The notes under the pieces: model-generated
The model's database searches: none
The model's input: only the letters and a program-made list of their open reading frames with translations
Told to the model about the DNA's origin: nothing
Made by a program: the position numbers and the translations under genes
Part shown: positions 24,331 to 36,100 of the stretch, in pieces
Position numbering within the stretch: position 1 is the first letter of the stretch
How the letters are laid out: the number at the start of each line of letters is the position of its first letter
Origin: Coprinellus micaceus
Lineage: Eukaryota > Basidiomycota > Agaricomycetes > Agaricales > Psathyrellaceae
Length of the DNA: 64,000 nucleotides
NCBI GenBank assembly: GCA_951394405.1
Contig: OX596342.1
Location: 2,852,001-2,916,000, forward strand
Reading direction: 5' to 3'

Positions 24331-25659
24331 AAGTACTGATAGCAAGATATCTCCCTCAATAATGGTCAGATAAGGGTGTGTAGGGTATCATTGGAAAGGT
24401 AGTGATTAGCTCTGTCTGACTATACATGTCTAAACTTGATGGTCTTTGTCAATTGTCATGAATTGGCCAAATCATACAATGCCAACCACTAAGTGTGTCT
24501 GAACATGGTTTTATGTGATCTTGGACAGAGCCTACAGAACTTGATAGTCAAATTGGTTTCACAAGCAGTCAAAGGAGCCCAAATACTTTCTTTTTATCCA
24601 TACAGCATGCCACAGAGGGAGAGTATATGGCAATAACAAACAGATCTTTGCACAGTCTCCAAATCCTTATTCAGAGTGCAGCTTCAGTCTGTAGAGAGGT
24701 TTAGATGCTTAAGCACATAGTGGATACTCCTCAAAGCAGCATATCAGTCTTGATATGTACAATTACCCCAGAATGGTACTGTCATTGACCAATTTGCACA
24801 AACACAAAAATTATGTATGTTTGCCCTATTGTGGTGGCTGTGACATTTCCCACACTTCCTAAATAGGCAAGTTGACATCTTATTTGAAATCCCTTTCCAA
24901 CAAAAAAAGAATCTCACCAAATGGACCACAGGGTCTTGACCTATGGCCATAATGGTCAGTTTGTGAGTGTACTTGTGAACCTGCAACCACCTTCACTTTG
25001 AACCATAACAAAACCAGTCTTCCTTCCATATCTTTGTTGTTTCTGGACCGTTTGCCTTCGGGTTTTTTGCTTTCTGATTTTAGTAACAGCTACCTCACTT
25101 GTAGGGGTATTAAATTATTTCCCACGGTTAGTAAAGGAGTCATATTCCACATTTACTGCCTGTGCACTGTGAATTTGCAAGCTTTTGGCCAATATCCAAC
25201 TGTGATTCCCACATTGAGGACATCAAAGCATTTGGATACCAGCATTACTACTGCATGGTGCATATCCAACATCAAATCAACCAGAAATTCACTGTTGTGG
25301 CCTTCAGACCACCCATTTTATGACCCTGGTTCTGCAAGTGCTCAATATTTGGTAGATTATGGCTGGTCAAGGACACTATTGATGGTTGTAGCATTTCATT
25401 ATGCTCCATATATATAATATGAAGGATCTCATGATCAGTAATCATTCAAAAATGAGGCCATGCAACCATTGAGATCCAATGAATAGCTCTCATCTGGTCT
25501 TCGCACAAGTAATTGCACATTTTAACCATACTTTGAGGCCATGTAATCACAGGAGTTACTGGCTTTGATAGCCCCAATTAAGGGCTTTCAGATGATATCC
25601 AGATCATTCTTATCGGAGAAGAACTGGAAGAGTTACAAGGAAATTACTCTATTTTGTTG

Positions 25660-26320
25660 TTATCTAAATGAGTGTGAGGTCATTCAATTAATGATAGCAT
25701 TGACATGATGGCATCAGATCATGTGCCTGAAGATCATGACATCATTTCTATTTTTAGATTTTACAAATAATGTGTGACAATGATGTGGCAATACACTGTC
25801 ACATCATTGTCACACCTGTCACATCATGTCACAAATGTGACATTGTGACAAAAATGGTTTGCATCACATATGGCTCAGCCATTATCACATATGCCCCAGC
25901 CATCATCACCTATGGCCCAGCCATTTTCCCCTATGGCTCAGCCATTCTGACCTATGGCCCAGCCATTATCACATATGGCTCAGCCATTCTGACCTATGGC
26001 TCAGCCATTATGACCTATGGCCCAGCCATTCTGAAAGTGGCTGGGCCATTTTTTAGAAAACAGTGCAAAATGAAGATTTGAATTGTGAACACCCCCAAGG
26101 GGCCTTCAGCCCTGCTCAGCCATTGCCAGCCATACTCAGCCATTCTTGACATGGCACAGCCATTGTCTGACATGGCTCTGCCAACTACCATCTGGCTGGA
26201 GGTGGCACCAGCCATGGCTGAGCCAAAATGGCTGGGCCTATGGCTGACCCTACTTCAAAGGGGGGCGGCTGAGCAAAATTCATCCCCTTGCAAAGGGGGT
26301 TCAGCCATGTGACTGAGGTG
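25660..26320 (-). repeat. Right long inverted arm of foldback element
   Basis: Reverse complement aligns with 23661-24330: identical tip, its own 21-bp array, TGTCACA repeats and the CTCATTTAGATAA block at the inner edge. Confidence 0.75.
25858..26045 (+). repeat. 21-bp tandem array, right arm
   Basis: About eight copies of a 21-bp unit of the form TATGGCYCAGCCATTNTSACC. Its reverse complement shares the ATGGCT-N-AGCCAT core with the left-arm array but has a different spacer, so the arrays expanded independently around a common motif. Confidence 0.8.
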
Positions 26321-26327
26321 ATCAGAG
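26321..26327 (+). repeat. Target-site duplication of foldback element, right
   Basis: ATCAGAG, identical to 23654-23660. Confidence 0.75.
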
Positions 26328-26382
26328 TGCAAAGGGCCCAGGGCAAGGTCATAAGCTGCAATCACGGAACAGGAGGGAAGGG

Positions 26383-26560
26383 TTGGTGAGGACATTGAGC
26401 GGATCGATGACGATGGTCGTGGTTAGAGCGCAGGAGCTGTCGGCACCCGTATCTGCTTTTCAACTCCTCTCCGGCATATGCCGAACTTGGACACCCTCGC
26501 GGGCAATCACATCGATCTTCTGCTCTTCCTCCATCATGCTCTTCTTGTAGCCTCCCTCTG
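26383..26560 (+). repeat. Dispersed repeat copy 7
   Basis: Starts GAGGACATTGAG, then GGATCGATGACGATGGTCGT, the core TTTTCAACTCC, CCGGCATATGCCG, and the tail ATCACATCGATCTTCTGCTC. Closest relative of the 5' half at 14.31 kb. Confidence 0.55.
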
Positions 26561-28634
26561 CGTAGCCGGGATGTCTCTTTCTTCGTCGAGGTCTTCGCTT
26601 GGGACTACTGAAACACTGGCAAAATCACACACAACGGGACTTTACTGACCCAAGTCGCTTCCATGGCTGGATACATCGGTCGATCCGGGGGTGTTGGATA
26701 GGCGGTTTGCAACGCCACTAGGTCAAGGGACGGACGCACGGTACGCCTCTCTCCTCAATATATCAATAATTCCAGCTCATGATCCTTCGACCCCCTCCTT
26801 AGACCTCAATCCGCCCCTCCTTGTTTCAACCGTCTATCCTGGCTACACAACTACGGATATTCCAGCTGACCCCACTGGCTGTTACGAACACACGATACTC
26901 ACCGACCCTACCCCTGTGTGTGCACCTCTACCTACAACCACGCCCATGGATCCGATCTAGGCCATACCAGATTCCGACCCTGGAGTCTGTTGGGCTTCGG
27001 CAGCTCTACACAGCCCGGTCCTGCCCGCCCCGTCGTCGGCGTTTGCGGGACAAGAACTTGGTGCAGAGGCCGATGCCCTAAGGGCATGGCGGTACGAGTC
27101 TTTACGTGGGATTGGGGAATACTCAGCACGCGGCGGTGACATAGGCCGAAGGCGTGACTCAACTCCCAGGGCGACGAGCGGAGTTTCAATTTTTTTTCTC
27201 TGCTTCACAGTAAACGCAGCACATGACGACGGATAGATAGTTTATTATAATACTACACATTAAAAATACGCGAAAGACGAGTGGGGGTGTGAACTGCGAT
27301 TGGGCACAGGCGTTTACTTGGTCGGATTGGGGGCGCGATGGGCTAGACGGGTTCAGTGCGCCGGGCGACGAAAAAAGCGAAGGCGGCGTACCTGATCGGC
27401 GGGAGGACGAGAGATGGTGGAAGGAACGAGCCAAGGGTGCTGTAGGAGCTGTAGGAGTAGATCTAGTGCATATAAGTATCAGCACAAGATCCACAAGATC
27501 AATAACTCACCTTGTTCCAAAAAAGACCCCTATAATGTTGTTCTGCACCCTCCCTTGCATATAGGCCACAATGATTGGTAAGAAGTTCATAGGGAGATGC
27601 AGGGGGAGGGTGGGGTACTGGTTGATGAGGTGGCAGTTGAGATTCAAAGCTAAATGAAGGACTTTCTCGGGGTGTTGATGATTTAGTAAATACCACTGTG
27701 TTTGTAGTCGTTATTGGGCCCAGAAGCAGCCATCAAAAATCCTTGATCCCCTGTGCTCCGGGCCATTGAAGGGCATGAGCACCTCAGAAGGTGGTAACAA
27801 AGTCACCATACATGTGAGGTTGGGTACATTCGCACCCTCTGGGTCGGGCAAGGGTGAGGCGATCCCAGTACTATGATACTGTATGTGATAAAAATGCATG
27901 TATACTATGTAATAATACAAACATGGACTATTACCCTCCTACATCCGACCGTCCACTCATGACAAGCAACGCACTTTCGTAGGGCTCTCGAAGGGTCAAT
28001 GCCATCCATCAAAAACGAATTAACGCTTAACTCTCGTCAAATTACAGCGCCAGAGCACTGCAGTGCGAGTTTGCGGTGGCACTGGGTACTCTCCATAACA
28101 GAATATATTGTTATTGTGTTTAGCAAGTGCACAAGGACAGTAGGGAGGTGCAGCGCTCTCTCTCTCGCCCGACAGTTGTTGTGGGTCCTTGTTTGGACAG
28201 ACTGACGCCAATGATCTATGACATCACCGAATGGCTGATGCAGCGCCCTCTCCGCCATCCCAACCTTGTGGGCTCGACTCATCGCAGACCACAATCGGTC
28301 CCTTCTCCTAGGATGAAGTTCAGGCACCCTCGCTATGCCATGTCAAAATATGAAGTAACGTTAAATCACAGGATCTCCTTGCCAGCCTCTTTCCACGTCG
28401 CGGTATACCGTCGGCGCACCTCATCCCCCATCAACTGGGGTGAACCTGATCCGCGATTAGAAGCTTATACCTCCGGCGTCAAATTTTACGAAGCGGCGGA
28501 TTAGAGTTTGCGCTCTTGGTCCAACCTCCATCATGGTTGAGGCGATTCAACCCATCCATGCATTATTCGGTAACGTCTACACCATCCATACACGCCCCGA
28601 TTCCAGTAACTGACCCGCCAAATCAGGGGACAGA
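26561..28634. other. Gene-free stretch
   Basis: No frame here has a recognisable domain or convincing exon chain. I see no long repeats or RNA genes. The last ~100 bases precede the broken nucleotidyltransferase-like gene and may hold its lost 5' exon. Confidence 0.5.
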
Positions 28635-29692
28635 TGGCAAGATTCCGATCCGGCCCTCCTGCTCGAAGGGCTGAAGGTGCTACCGGTCGAAGACCTACAA
28701 AGACTGTCGAAGATCAAGGAGCTTTGAACCCTTTGTCGGAAGGCTCTCAAGGCCCGCGTTCACGAGTTATTGCGTGATTTTCACCTTGACCCTCACAGGA
28801 CTCTGAAGATGATGAGTCGGAGAAAAGTCGTGATGTCGGGATCTACGGTGCTGAAATTGGCCAATGTTCCAGGCAGGGAGTGGGAGGCTAATGACGCGGA
28901 TTTTTACTGTCCCAACAGCGAAGCAGATGAGGTCATAGCCTGGTTCAAAGACGAAGGCTATGCGGTTGTGGATACGCCTACGTCCGACCTCTCTTACATC
29001 CCAGAAGCACACGCCTCAGACCAAATCGTCGATCCCGTTCAGGAGACCATCACTCACACGAACGCCAAAAATTGCATCAAGAAGGTCTACACGCTGAAAA
29101 ATCCAGCCGACATGAAGGTCAACATCATCCGTTCAAAGTCGCAGTTGGCCGTAGCTCCCATCACCTTCTTTCACTCAACCATCGTCATGAACTTTATATC
29201 CGGGGACACCTTCGTATGCGCTTACCCTTCGTTGACGTTCAAAGGCAGAGGTGAGTCGCCTACATGAGGCTGCGTCCCCATTCTAATACACAGACAGGTC
29301 TCATGAATCTGCAGACCATGCCCCCTGTGCGCAGTGTGGGCCGAGAAGTCAAAGCGGTGGTCAAGTATCAAGACCGGGGTTATACTTTCGAGCAAGGAAG
29401 GATTACCGACCCAACGTTTGACGTCCGAGACCCTGAAGGCTACAGGACGTGGGACGACGAGCATGTGTTTCGGATGCGTTTCCGTAGCAAGCGTAAGGTC
29501 ATGGCCACTGGAGATGTATTGGTGAGAGGATTCAAGCTTGCCCATAGGGTACTGCACATGGGGCGAGGGTTTTACGATCATCCTGCGGTATGCCTTGTGG
29601 AGGAGCCGACGCGCCATGGAGGCGTAGTTATATACGCTAACCACGGAACTGAGTACATTCCAACGGTGTACAGGTCCCTCTCCACTCTGTAG
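28635..29692 (+). pseudogene. Broken F-box-like/nucleotidyltransferase-like paralog
   Basis: Clearly homologous to the intact gene at 53607-54737. Shared blocks include ISGS/MSGS with NDxD[IF]Y, CIKKVYTL, APIxFFHST, VMNFI and, after the same-position intron (29251-29297), VVKYQDRGYTF. The frame from 28635 gives an F-box-like start (LLLEGLKVLPVEDLQRL), then an in-frame TGA at 28725-28727, then continues into the nucleotidyltransferase-like domain. The GS...DxD metal-binding signature is intact, so the break is in the N-terminal part only and may be recent; a protein could still start at Met after the stop (MMSRRKVV). It lies directly against the 3' side of the Helitron, about 17 kb from its relatives. 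It is a detached copy, either moved with or separated by the Helitron. Confidence 0.75.
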
Positions 29693-29870
29693 GCAACATA
29701 TAGTGCAGAAGTGAGACCGCAATAGACACCCATTAACTTCAAGCATGTGTGCAAAGGGACTACGATACGAGAAGAAAATGCAGACATTATGGCAATCGCC
29801 GCCAATTCCATGCACCGCTATCTAACTATTAATGTAAATACATACCAAATTCAGGACAAGAACGGCGCAG

Positions 29871-29900
29871 AAGGTAGTGTAGGTAGGCCTACACCACCTT
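29871..29900. other. 13-bp-stem hairpin near the Helitron 3' end
   Basis: AAGGTAGTGTAGG at 29871-29883 pairs with CCTACACCACCTT at 29888-29900 (12 of 13 pairs, 4-nt loop). It covers the stop codon of the Helitron C-terminal fragment. Helitrons end with a hairpin just before a CTRR terminus. CTGA lies 16 nt further on (29854-29851 on the minus strand), but the next base is not T, so the exact end is unsettled. Confidence 0.4.
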
Positions 29901-30098
29901 TGCGTATATAAAGAAGGACTGGCTCCGTCCATACGCATCTGAAAGCCACTCTGCGTTTGCACCGTTCAGGTGACCCTCTGCCCTGCATTTAGCGCCTGTC
30001 GACATGCCGTCGTGATACCACACCTGTCCCGTACGATCGATGATCCGTGAAGTGAAGTGGTTCTGTCCGTAGTAGACAATTCCGGTCAGCCTATACAT
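29889..30098 (-). pseudogene. Helitron C-terminal fragment beyond in-frame stop
   Basis: Lies in the same frame as the large Rep-helicase frame, separated only by TGA (30102-30104) and one Val codon. It encodes 69 residues with GIVYYGQNHFTSRIIDR and VWYHDGM. This resembles the His-containing C-terminal half of ubiquitin-protease-like domains found at the end of many basidiomycete Helitron proteins. The stop therefore cuts the catalytic His half away from the Cys half upstream. Readthrough is conceivable but there is no sign of it. Confidence 0.7.
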
Positions 30099-30101
30099 AA
30101 C

Positions 30102-33100
30102 TCAACCCTGAGCGGTGGGGAAGAAAATCGACAAGTCTGGGGCCACGTCTCGGCTCTGGCAATCAAACGCTACAATATTTGGCCTGTCATCCATTACAAG
30201 CCGACGGAGGACAGAGGTAGGGTGCTTACAGACCTGGCATGGGTAAGACATTCTCCTGGGCTCTATGTCAAGCACACTGGACAGTCTGATGGAGCGACCT
30301 TGACAATGATTCGTAGATTGAAGGCGTACCTGCGTTTCGTCGACTGCCGCCATCTGGAATCTATCGTCATATGTTGAGTACGTACAGGCGTTCACCGTGC
30401 AGAAAACGTGAGCGTGTGCTCTCACCTCAGACCCCAACAGAATTGCAAGAAGAGGATACACCGCAGCAAACTTTCTCCCTTGGGGGAATGCCTGAGGAAA
30501 TGTGCTTGACAATTGGCGTCTCATGCTATCACGCGCCTCTTCCAAGGAAATTTCCTTTCTTTGTACACGTGGGAACAGCAGTGTCAACGTCGCGAGGTAG
30601 GGACTCATGCTGTTGAATGTCGCATGCCAGATCAAAGGGTTGGAATTCCAGATGTCATACAGTACCACAACGACCGCATCATAGGGACAGCTGTAATTGT
30701 CGCCATCCCATGTAACACCAATGGGACTGCTTTCTGATTCGACACCTTCGGCGATGCACGGTCGTTTGGATCGCTGTGCAGGCGACAATGTTGAATCAAC
30801 CACCTGTGGGCGCTTATAACCCTGAGGTGTCTCTGCAGGAGAGAGGGCGGATTTCCGAGGCGGGGTTGCAGGACATGTAAGCGTGTTACCCATAGTCGAG
30901 CTCATTGGCAAACCGTTGTCACTCGTGGCTGCTGGTGCAGAGCCTTTTGTGGTCTTTGCCTGGATATTATGCCTTTTGGCACCGGGCGCTTCGTGTTGAA
31001 ACAGCTGTTCGTCCTGCCACAGCATGACGTGGGATTGGGTGGTGTGGCGTTCGGTGATGTCCTCGTCACCTTTATATTGTAGCGCAGAGTGCCAGGCCTT
31101 GCTACACTCCACAATACCCCCTTGGTGACGATTGAACGATTTGATTAGCGGGAGCCTGAGCTTCGCTACGACCTCGGGGGCTAGGGTGTCTTCAAACCGC
31201 ATTCTGGTGATGGTATCGAGAATTTGGAGCTCTCTGAATTCCTGTCGTAAGCGACCGTTGATCCCCTTGGTGATTTTCTCGGTGTCGAAGTGCTGCAGAA
31301 TAACCATGTTCTTTGCCTTGGAGCTCCTCAATAGGCATGTGTAGATAGACTGGTAGTTTTTGCATCGACTGAGGTCAACGACATTATACTCCCGGGTTTT
31401 CCCTTGCGACGCATAGTCAGTCATCGAAAAGTTGCACAAAATGTTCACCTGCTCCCTCTCGACGTTCAAGACACTGTCGTCAGGGAGCGAGCACCTGATC
31501 TTCTGCTTACTCTTCACAATGGGTACGACGTTTTTAGGCAAGTTCGGAAACTGTACATCTTTGGGGGGGTTGACCAATTGCACATAGACGGTGTCCAAGA
31601 CCTTGGTACCCCATTGACCATCGTGGCAGTCCCAGCCGACTAGCTTCCCTTCCTGGCCTTTGGTGATACACAATTCAGTGGCATCGTTGTGACGGATCAT
31701 GACAGGCATTCCCTCACATAAAGACAGCTTACCCGCGATGTGTTCACTGGTGTGAGGTTCCATGTTCCAAATTAAATTTTGAACGGCCTGCGAAAGCGTC
31801 GTTTTCCCGTATTTGCGGCGCTTCACCTTACCACCTTTCTTTGTGGTGACATCTTCCATCACTCCAAGTATGTCGTTGGAGACAAACTCGTGAAGATCCT
31901 TTCCAAGATCCTTGGCAAACTTGGCAGCCCCCATGGCGTTGTATCGGTCCTTGTACGTGTTCCAGGCCGTTATGACAGACATGTTTCGGAACCGAGGAAG
32001 TGCCAAGGAGGTCTCTTGCGATGCTCGGTTCGCCACCCTTGATCTGAGGAATTTCAAGTTATTAGCGTTGCAAGCACCATACCGCATGTTTACTAGGGTA
32101 TCTCGGAATTCGGTATCCTCTTTGCTTTGAGATTTCTGTCGCATATTCTGGGTTAGAATAACGACCGTTGTGCACTGGTGCCAGAGGTGCTTGCCAATCG
32201 CGCTCTCCTGGGACCGCAGTCTCATCGAAGTGCCCCCATCGTATCTGTCTGTCTGCCCGTATAAGGGTACACCCGACGTAGGTGGTAACTGTGCAAAGTC
32301 ACCTGCCAGAATTAGGTTGTAGCCGCCAAAGGGGGAGTCGTAAATGTTTGCGATGGAAGCCAGCTTCGCACTAATGCCATATAGTTCATGGCACGACACC
32401 ATCGAAATCTTGTCAATGAAGATGTAGTCGACCCCTCGCAGGCGGCTCCTTGCATCGTTCACCGACACCGTTTCATTTCTCCTGGGAGTGTTGTCCTCAT
32501 CCTTTCCACGAATGGTGATCCCCAGCATGGAGTGGTAGGTCGAGCCGTTGAGTAGCGCAGCCGCTGTCCCAGTTGGTGCTAGCACAATGAAACGATGGCT
32601 TTCATTCCTCTTTTCAAACATGGCTATAAGAGCCTTGATGACCTGTGACTTCCCAGTTCCACCCATGCCACCAAGGTACATTTTCAGTTGGTCAGGCTCA
32701 TTACAGGCGGCATGGTTCGCAACAATTCTGAACGCTCTCTCCTGCTCTTTATTAAGGCAGAAGTCACACACAATTTCGTCAATGATTTCCATGCTTTTCT
32801 TCTCTTTTGCCCTGAAGAAGTATTTGAGGTACGTTGCGTCCAGCAGTTTGACCTTGGCCTTGACCTCCTCAAGAGGCTTCTTCGCCTTCGTGGACTTGAC
32901 AGGCTGAGCCTGTGTGTTCTTCTGCTTCTCAGCCAATGCCTGGAGTTTCTTGGTTTTGACAACACCTTTCCAGTGGTTTGCCGAGAGACCGGTTTGGATG
33001 AACTGGGTCACCAATGAGTTCTTATGCGGCGCATTGGTGTGAGTAGTTTCAGACGGTGTTTCAATGGGTTTGTTCAAGAGATCCTCATGGTCTTGAGCAG

Positions 33101-36100
33101 GCGTATTCAGAGGTGTGGGCGTCGCAGGTGATGGCTCTGTTGGGATCGCGGTAGTCTTGTCAGAAGGCAAACTTTCGTCAAGCCAGCCAGTACGTGATAT
33201 AATGTTTTGTGCCTCCTGCATCTGTCCCATCCTTCGTACACGGCCACTACCAATGTCATATTGTTCGTCAAGGAAGCCATGATCATCGACATGAAGACCG
33301 AGCTCTTCGATGAAGTCCTCGTCATATTCATCCGCATACTCGTACTGCCCAGTAGAAGGCGACCACATTGCAGACTTCTTCTTCTGAGCTCTGAGCTTGT
33401 TCATCTGAGCACGGTAGTCATCTTTGGCGTCCAGGCATTCGTATCGGAGGTTGATATTTTTCATTACACAAGTGAAGAATGGCGAGAACGTCTTCGCGTT
33501 GAAGGAGTCACTCCAGAGCTCACTGTCATTCTTCAAATCCACTCCAGAGTGCCATGGGGAGAAGAGGGTCAGCATTGTCATGCAGTAATATTCGTAGTCG
33601 CCCTCGGTCCTTCTCGGAAGCACTCCTCCCAGGAAGTTTGGGATTCTACCCGTGTTATCCTTGAGAATGCACTTCACCTCGTGTGTCTTTGATTGAGGGT
33701 GGTCAGGTTTGAATCTTGAGTAGATGTCGCTGTCGCTCTCCAATCCCCTTGAATCCGATTGAGGTTCCTCAGCCTCACTGTCCTCGCCATCCGTGTGCCA
33801 CTCATCTACATCCGCAGACTTACTTTTTCTCGGGATCCGATGCTTAACGCTATATTGTATCCAATCATAGAGGGAGACGCCTTCGTATATGTCAGGACGA
33901 TATGCGTAGTCATCGACACAAGACCTTCCTGTCAGCTCACCATCCCTGACAGAGAGTAAGATAGGCTCCTCTGCTATGGAGTCAGGATCTTCATCGCTGT
34001 CATCCTCGAGGGTACCGTTAGGCTCTGGCCAGGATGACTTGACACGAGCAACGTACCTTTTCCAAAAGAAAGGCACAAAGTTGTGGCTAGTATAGTGGTC
34101 AGGGTTTCCGAGCAGGTACATGCTGGCCATTGGGCTTCCGAGCTCCATCTTGGCTGTCAGATTGTTGCAAATCTTCAATACCATACGGCGGGCGCCGTCC
34201 TTTGTGTCCCCATTGAATATGTCGCTGTTATGGTCGTACATGTCGTAAGCGGACGAAAATATCTGGTGGCTTTTAAGGGAGACCTTTGTTATGTAGTCCG
34301 TCACGTACGCAACTATAGCTTTAATCGACGTACCTGACATTAAACAGGTGACATCACTGTTGCATCGCAGGAGAAACGATAACGTTGGAGTGAAGGTGTT
34401 TACCCATGCCTCCAGCTTCTTCATGGTGATGTGGCCGTCCTCTTCGTCGACAGTGGTCTCCTCCTGTGTATCTCTAGGGAAACGAGCTGAACAAATACCA
34501 TCTTTGTCGAGACAGCCCTTTGCCGCAGACTGCATGGTGAGATCGCTTCCCTTCGACTGGTCTTTCAGGTTGTAATCATTGTCGCCCAGCTTTCGCTGTA
34601 CCCTACATGAGTGTACATTGGACCTGACCAGGATGTCATCAGTCTCTTCCCTGAACTCTGTGTTCCAACGCATGATAGACTGACAATCATCACAGTCCGC
34701 ATTGAGAGTGTCATTGTGACCGCACAACTGTGTCGGCGGGCCCGCTGGCAAGGTCATTGTTGGGTCGAGGTACCCATCCGGATCCCCAACCGGATTCGAT
34801 TTAACCTTAGTGTTGACGCCGGACTTGACGAATTCCATAGCGCCAGTCTGAAGTTCTCCTTTGTGTGTGCCCTCGAGATAAGCAATGAGGGCCTTTTGGA
34901 AATCACTGTCCTTGTCCAACAGCTTTTCCCGGATTCGCTGTGGTGACATGGAGTCCTTGATCCATAGCATGAGGTGTAGGTGGAGGGTCAACCTCCCTTG
35001 CTGCTCCACAGTGCCGTAGTAAGCAGCTGGGTCTCCGTAAAGCCCAGGTATGTCAGAGTCCACACCCAGGACATGCTTGATCACAAGGCTGACCATGGTG
35101 TGAAAGAAGCGGGCAGCCGCTACTGGATTCGTTAAGATGAGTTGGTCTCTCTCTTTGTCAGGGCGGAGTGAAGGAGAGAACTTGATATCATGGTCGGCAT
35201 AATATAAACACAGAGGGTGTCTACTGTCGGTGGGTGAAAAGGTGATGAACCAATTGGGCGCACCTTTTGCGGCAATAAGGGCCCAAATTTTGTTCTTCAT
35301 TCTCTTCTTACTAGTGAGAAATCCATCTGCAAATGCCCCGACGTGGTCAATATCGTCTAACAATGCCCTGCATGTCCTTTCATCCTCAGTCTCCGGTTTG
35401 AAAGCTTCACCGTTGCTGAGCTTCTGTGAAACTGCCTGTAAAACATCAGGCTTTAAATTGGACAGGCGCGTAGATACCTTGTCGAAGTCCTTCCTCTTTG
35501 CAAATAGGAAGCTGCCAGTCACATTACTCTTCATCTGTTCATGGTTGAAAGCTATCATTGGAAAATAAAGGTCCGTCTGAAAACGCTTATCGTGGTATAG
35601 GAGTAGCCGTCTCTTGTGCTCCCTTTCTGACATGATCTTCGCATGTCGAGACTGCCCTATCCCACCCAGTCCATAAGGGAAGAGCCATGGGAACATCTGC
35701 GGATATGCCTGAGGGTTGTGATACATCGACTGGGGGGTCTCTTCATGGCCAATGCCAAGCATGAGACCTTCTGATTCCAGATGCTTCATAGCCTTTAATT
35801 TGAGGGTCTTCATATTGATGTTCATGTATTCGGCACCGGTCAATCCTCTGACGACAAATGGACACGGTCCCTCGGTCGTACCCTGTTCGATGCTTGTCTC
35901 GTGTTTACTCATTTCAAGAGGATCCTTGTCTGTAGGGTCAACGCTGTCATCTGACTTTCTGAAGTCCACCTCAACAGGTACACCACTGAGAGGATACGAA
36001 TCAAGATCCTCCTGTGAAATGGTGAGGTCCTCATAGTCACAATAGTTGAGCTTCAACCATTCCAAGGCTTCCTTGACCTGATTGCGCCGAACTAGCATAG

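Larger units (their letters stand above)
23661..26320. mobile_element. Non-autonomous foldback transposon, 2.66 kb
   Basis: Both ends begin CACCTCAGTCACATGGCTG and are inverted copies of each other. About the first 93 bp match with a single mismatch, then weaker inverted similarity continues to roughly 670 bp per arm. The CTCATTTAGATAA block near 24.31 kb mirrors one near 25.67 kb, and TGTCACA-rich segments near 24.12 and 25.82 kb also mirror. A 7-bp direct repeat ATCAGAG flanks it. The arms carry 21-bp tandem arrays. The central ~1.3 kb is AT-rich, unlike the surroundings, and encodes nothing recognisable, so mobilisation must come from elsewhere. The near-identical ends imply recent insertion. 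Superfamily unknown: a 7-bp duplication fits no fungal class cleanly. Confidence 0.85.

Noticed and set aside
24998..25417. 139-codon frame in the centre of the foldback element
   Set aside because: No recognisable domain and AT-rich composition like its non-coding flanks; probably chance.
29851..29854. CTGA as the exact 3' terminus of the Helitron
   Set aside because: It follows a good hairpin at 16 nt, but the next base is A rather than the T expected for insertion between A and T; kept only as a candidate.
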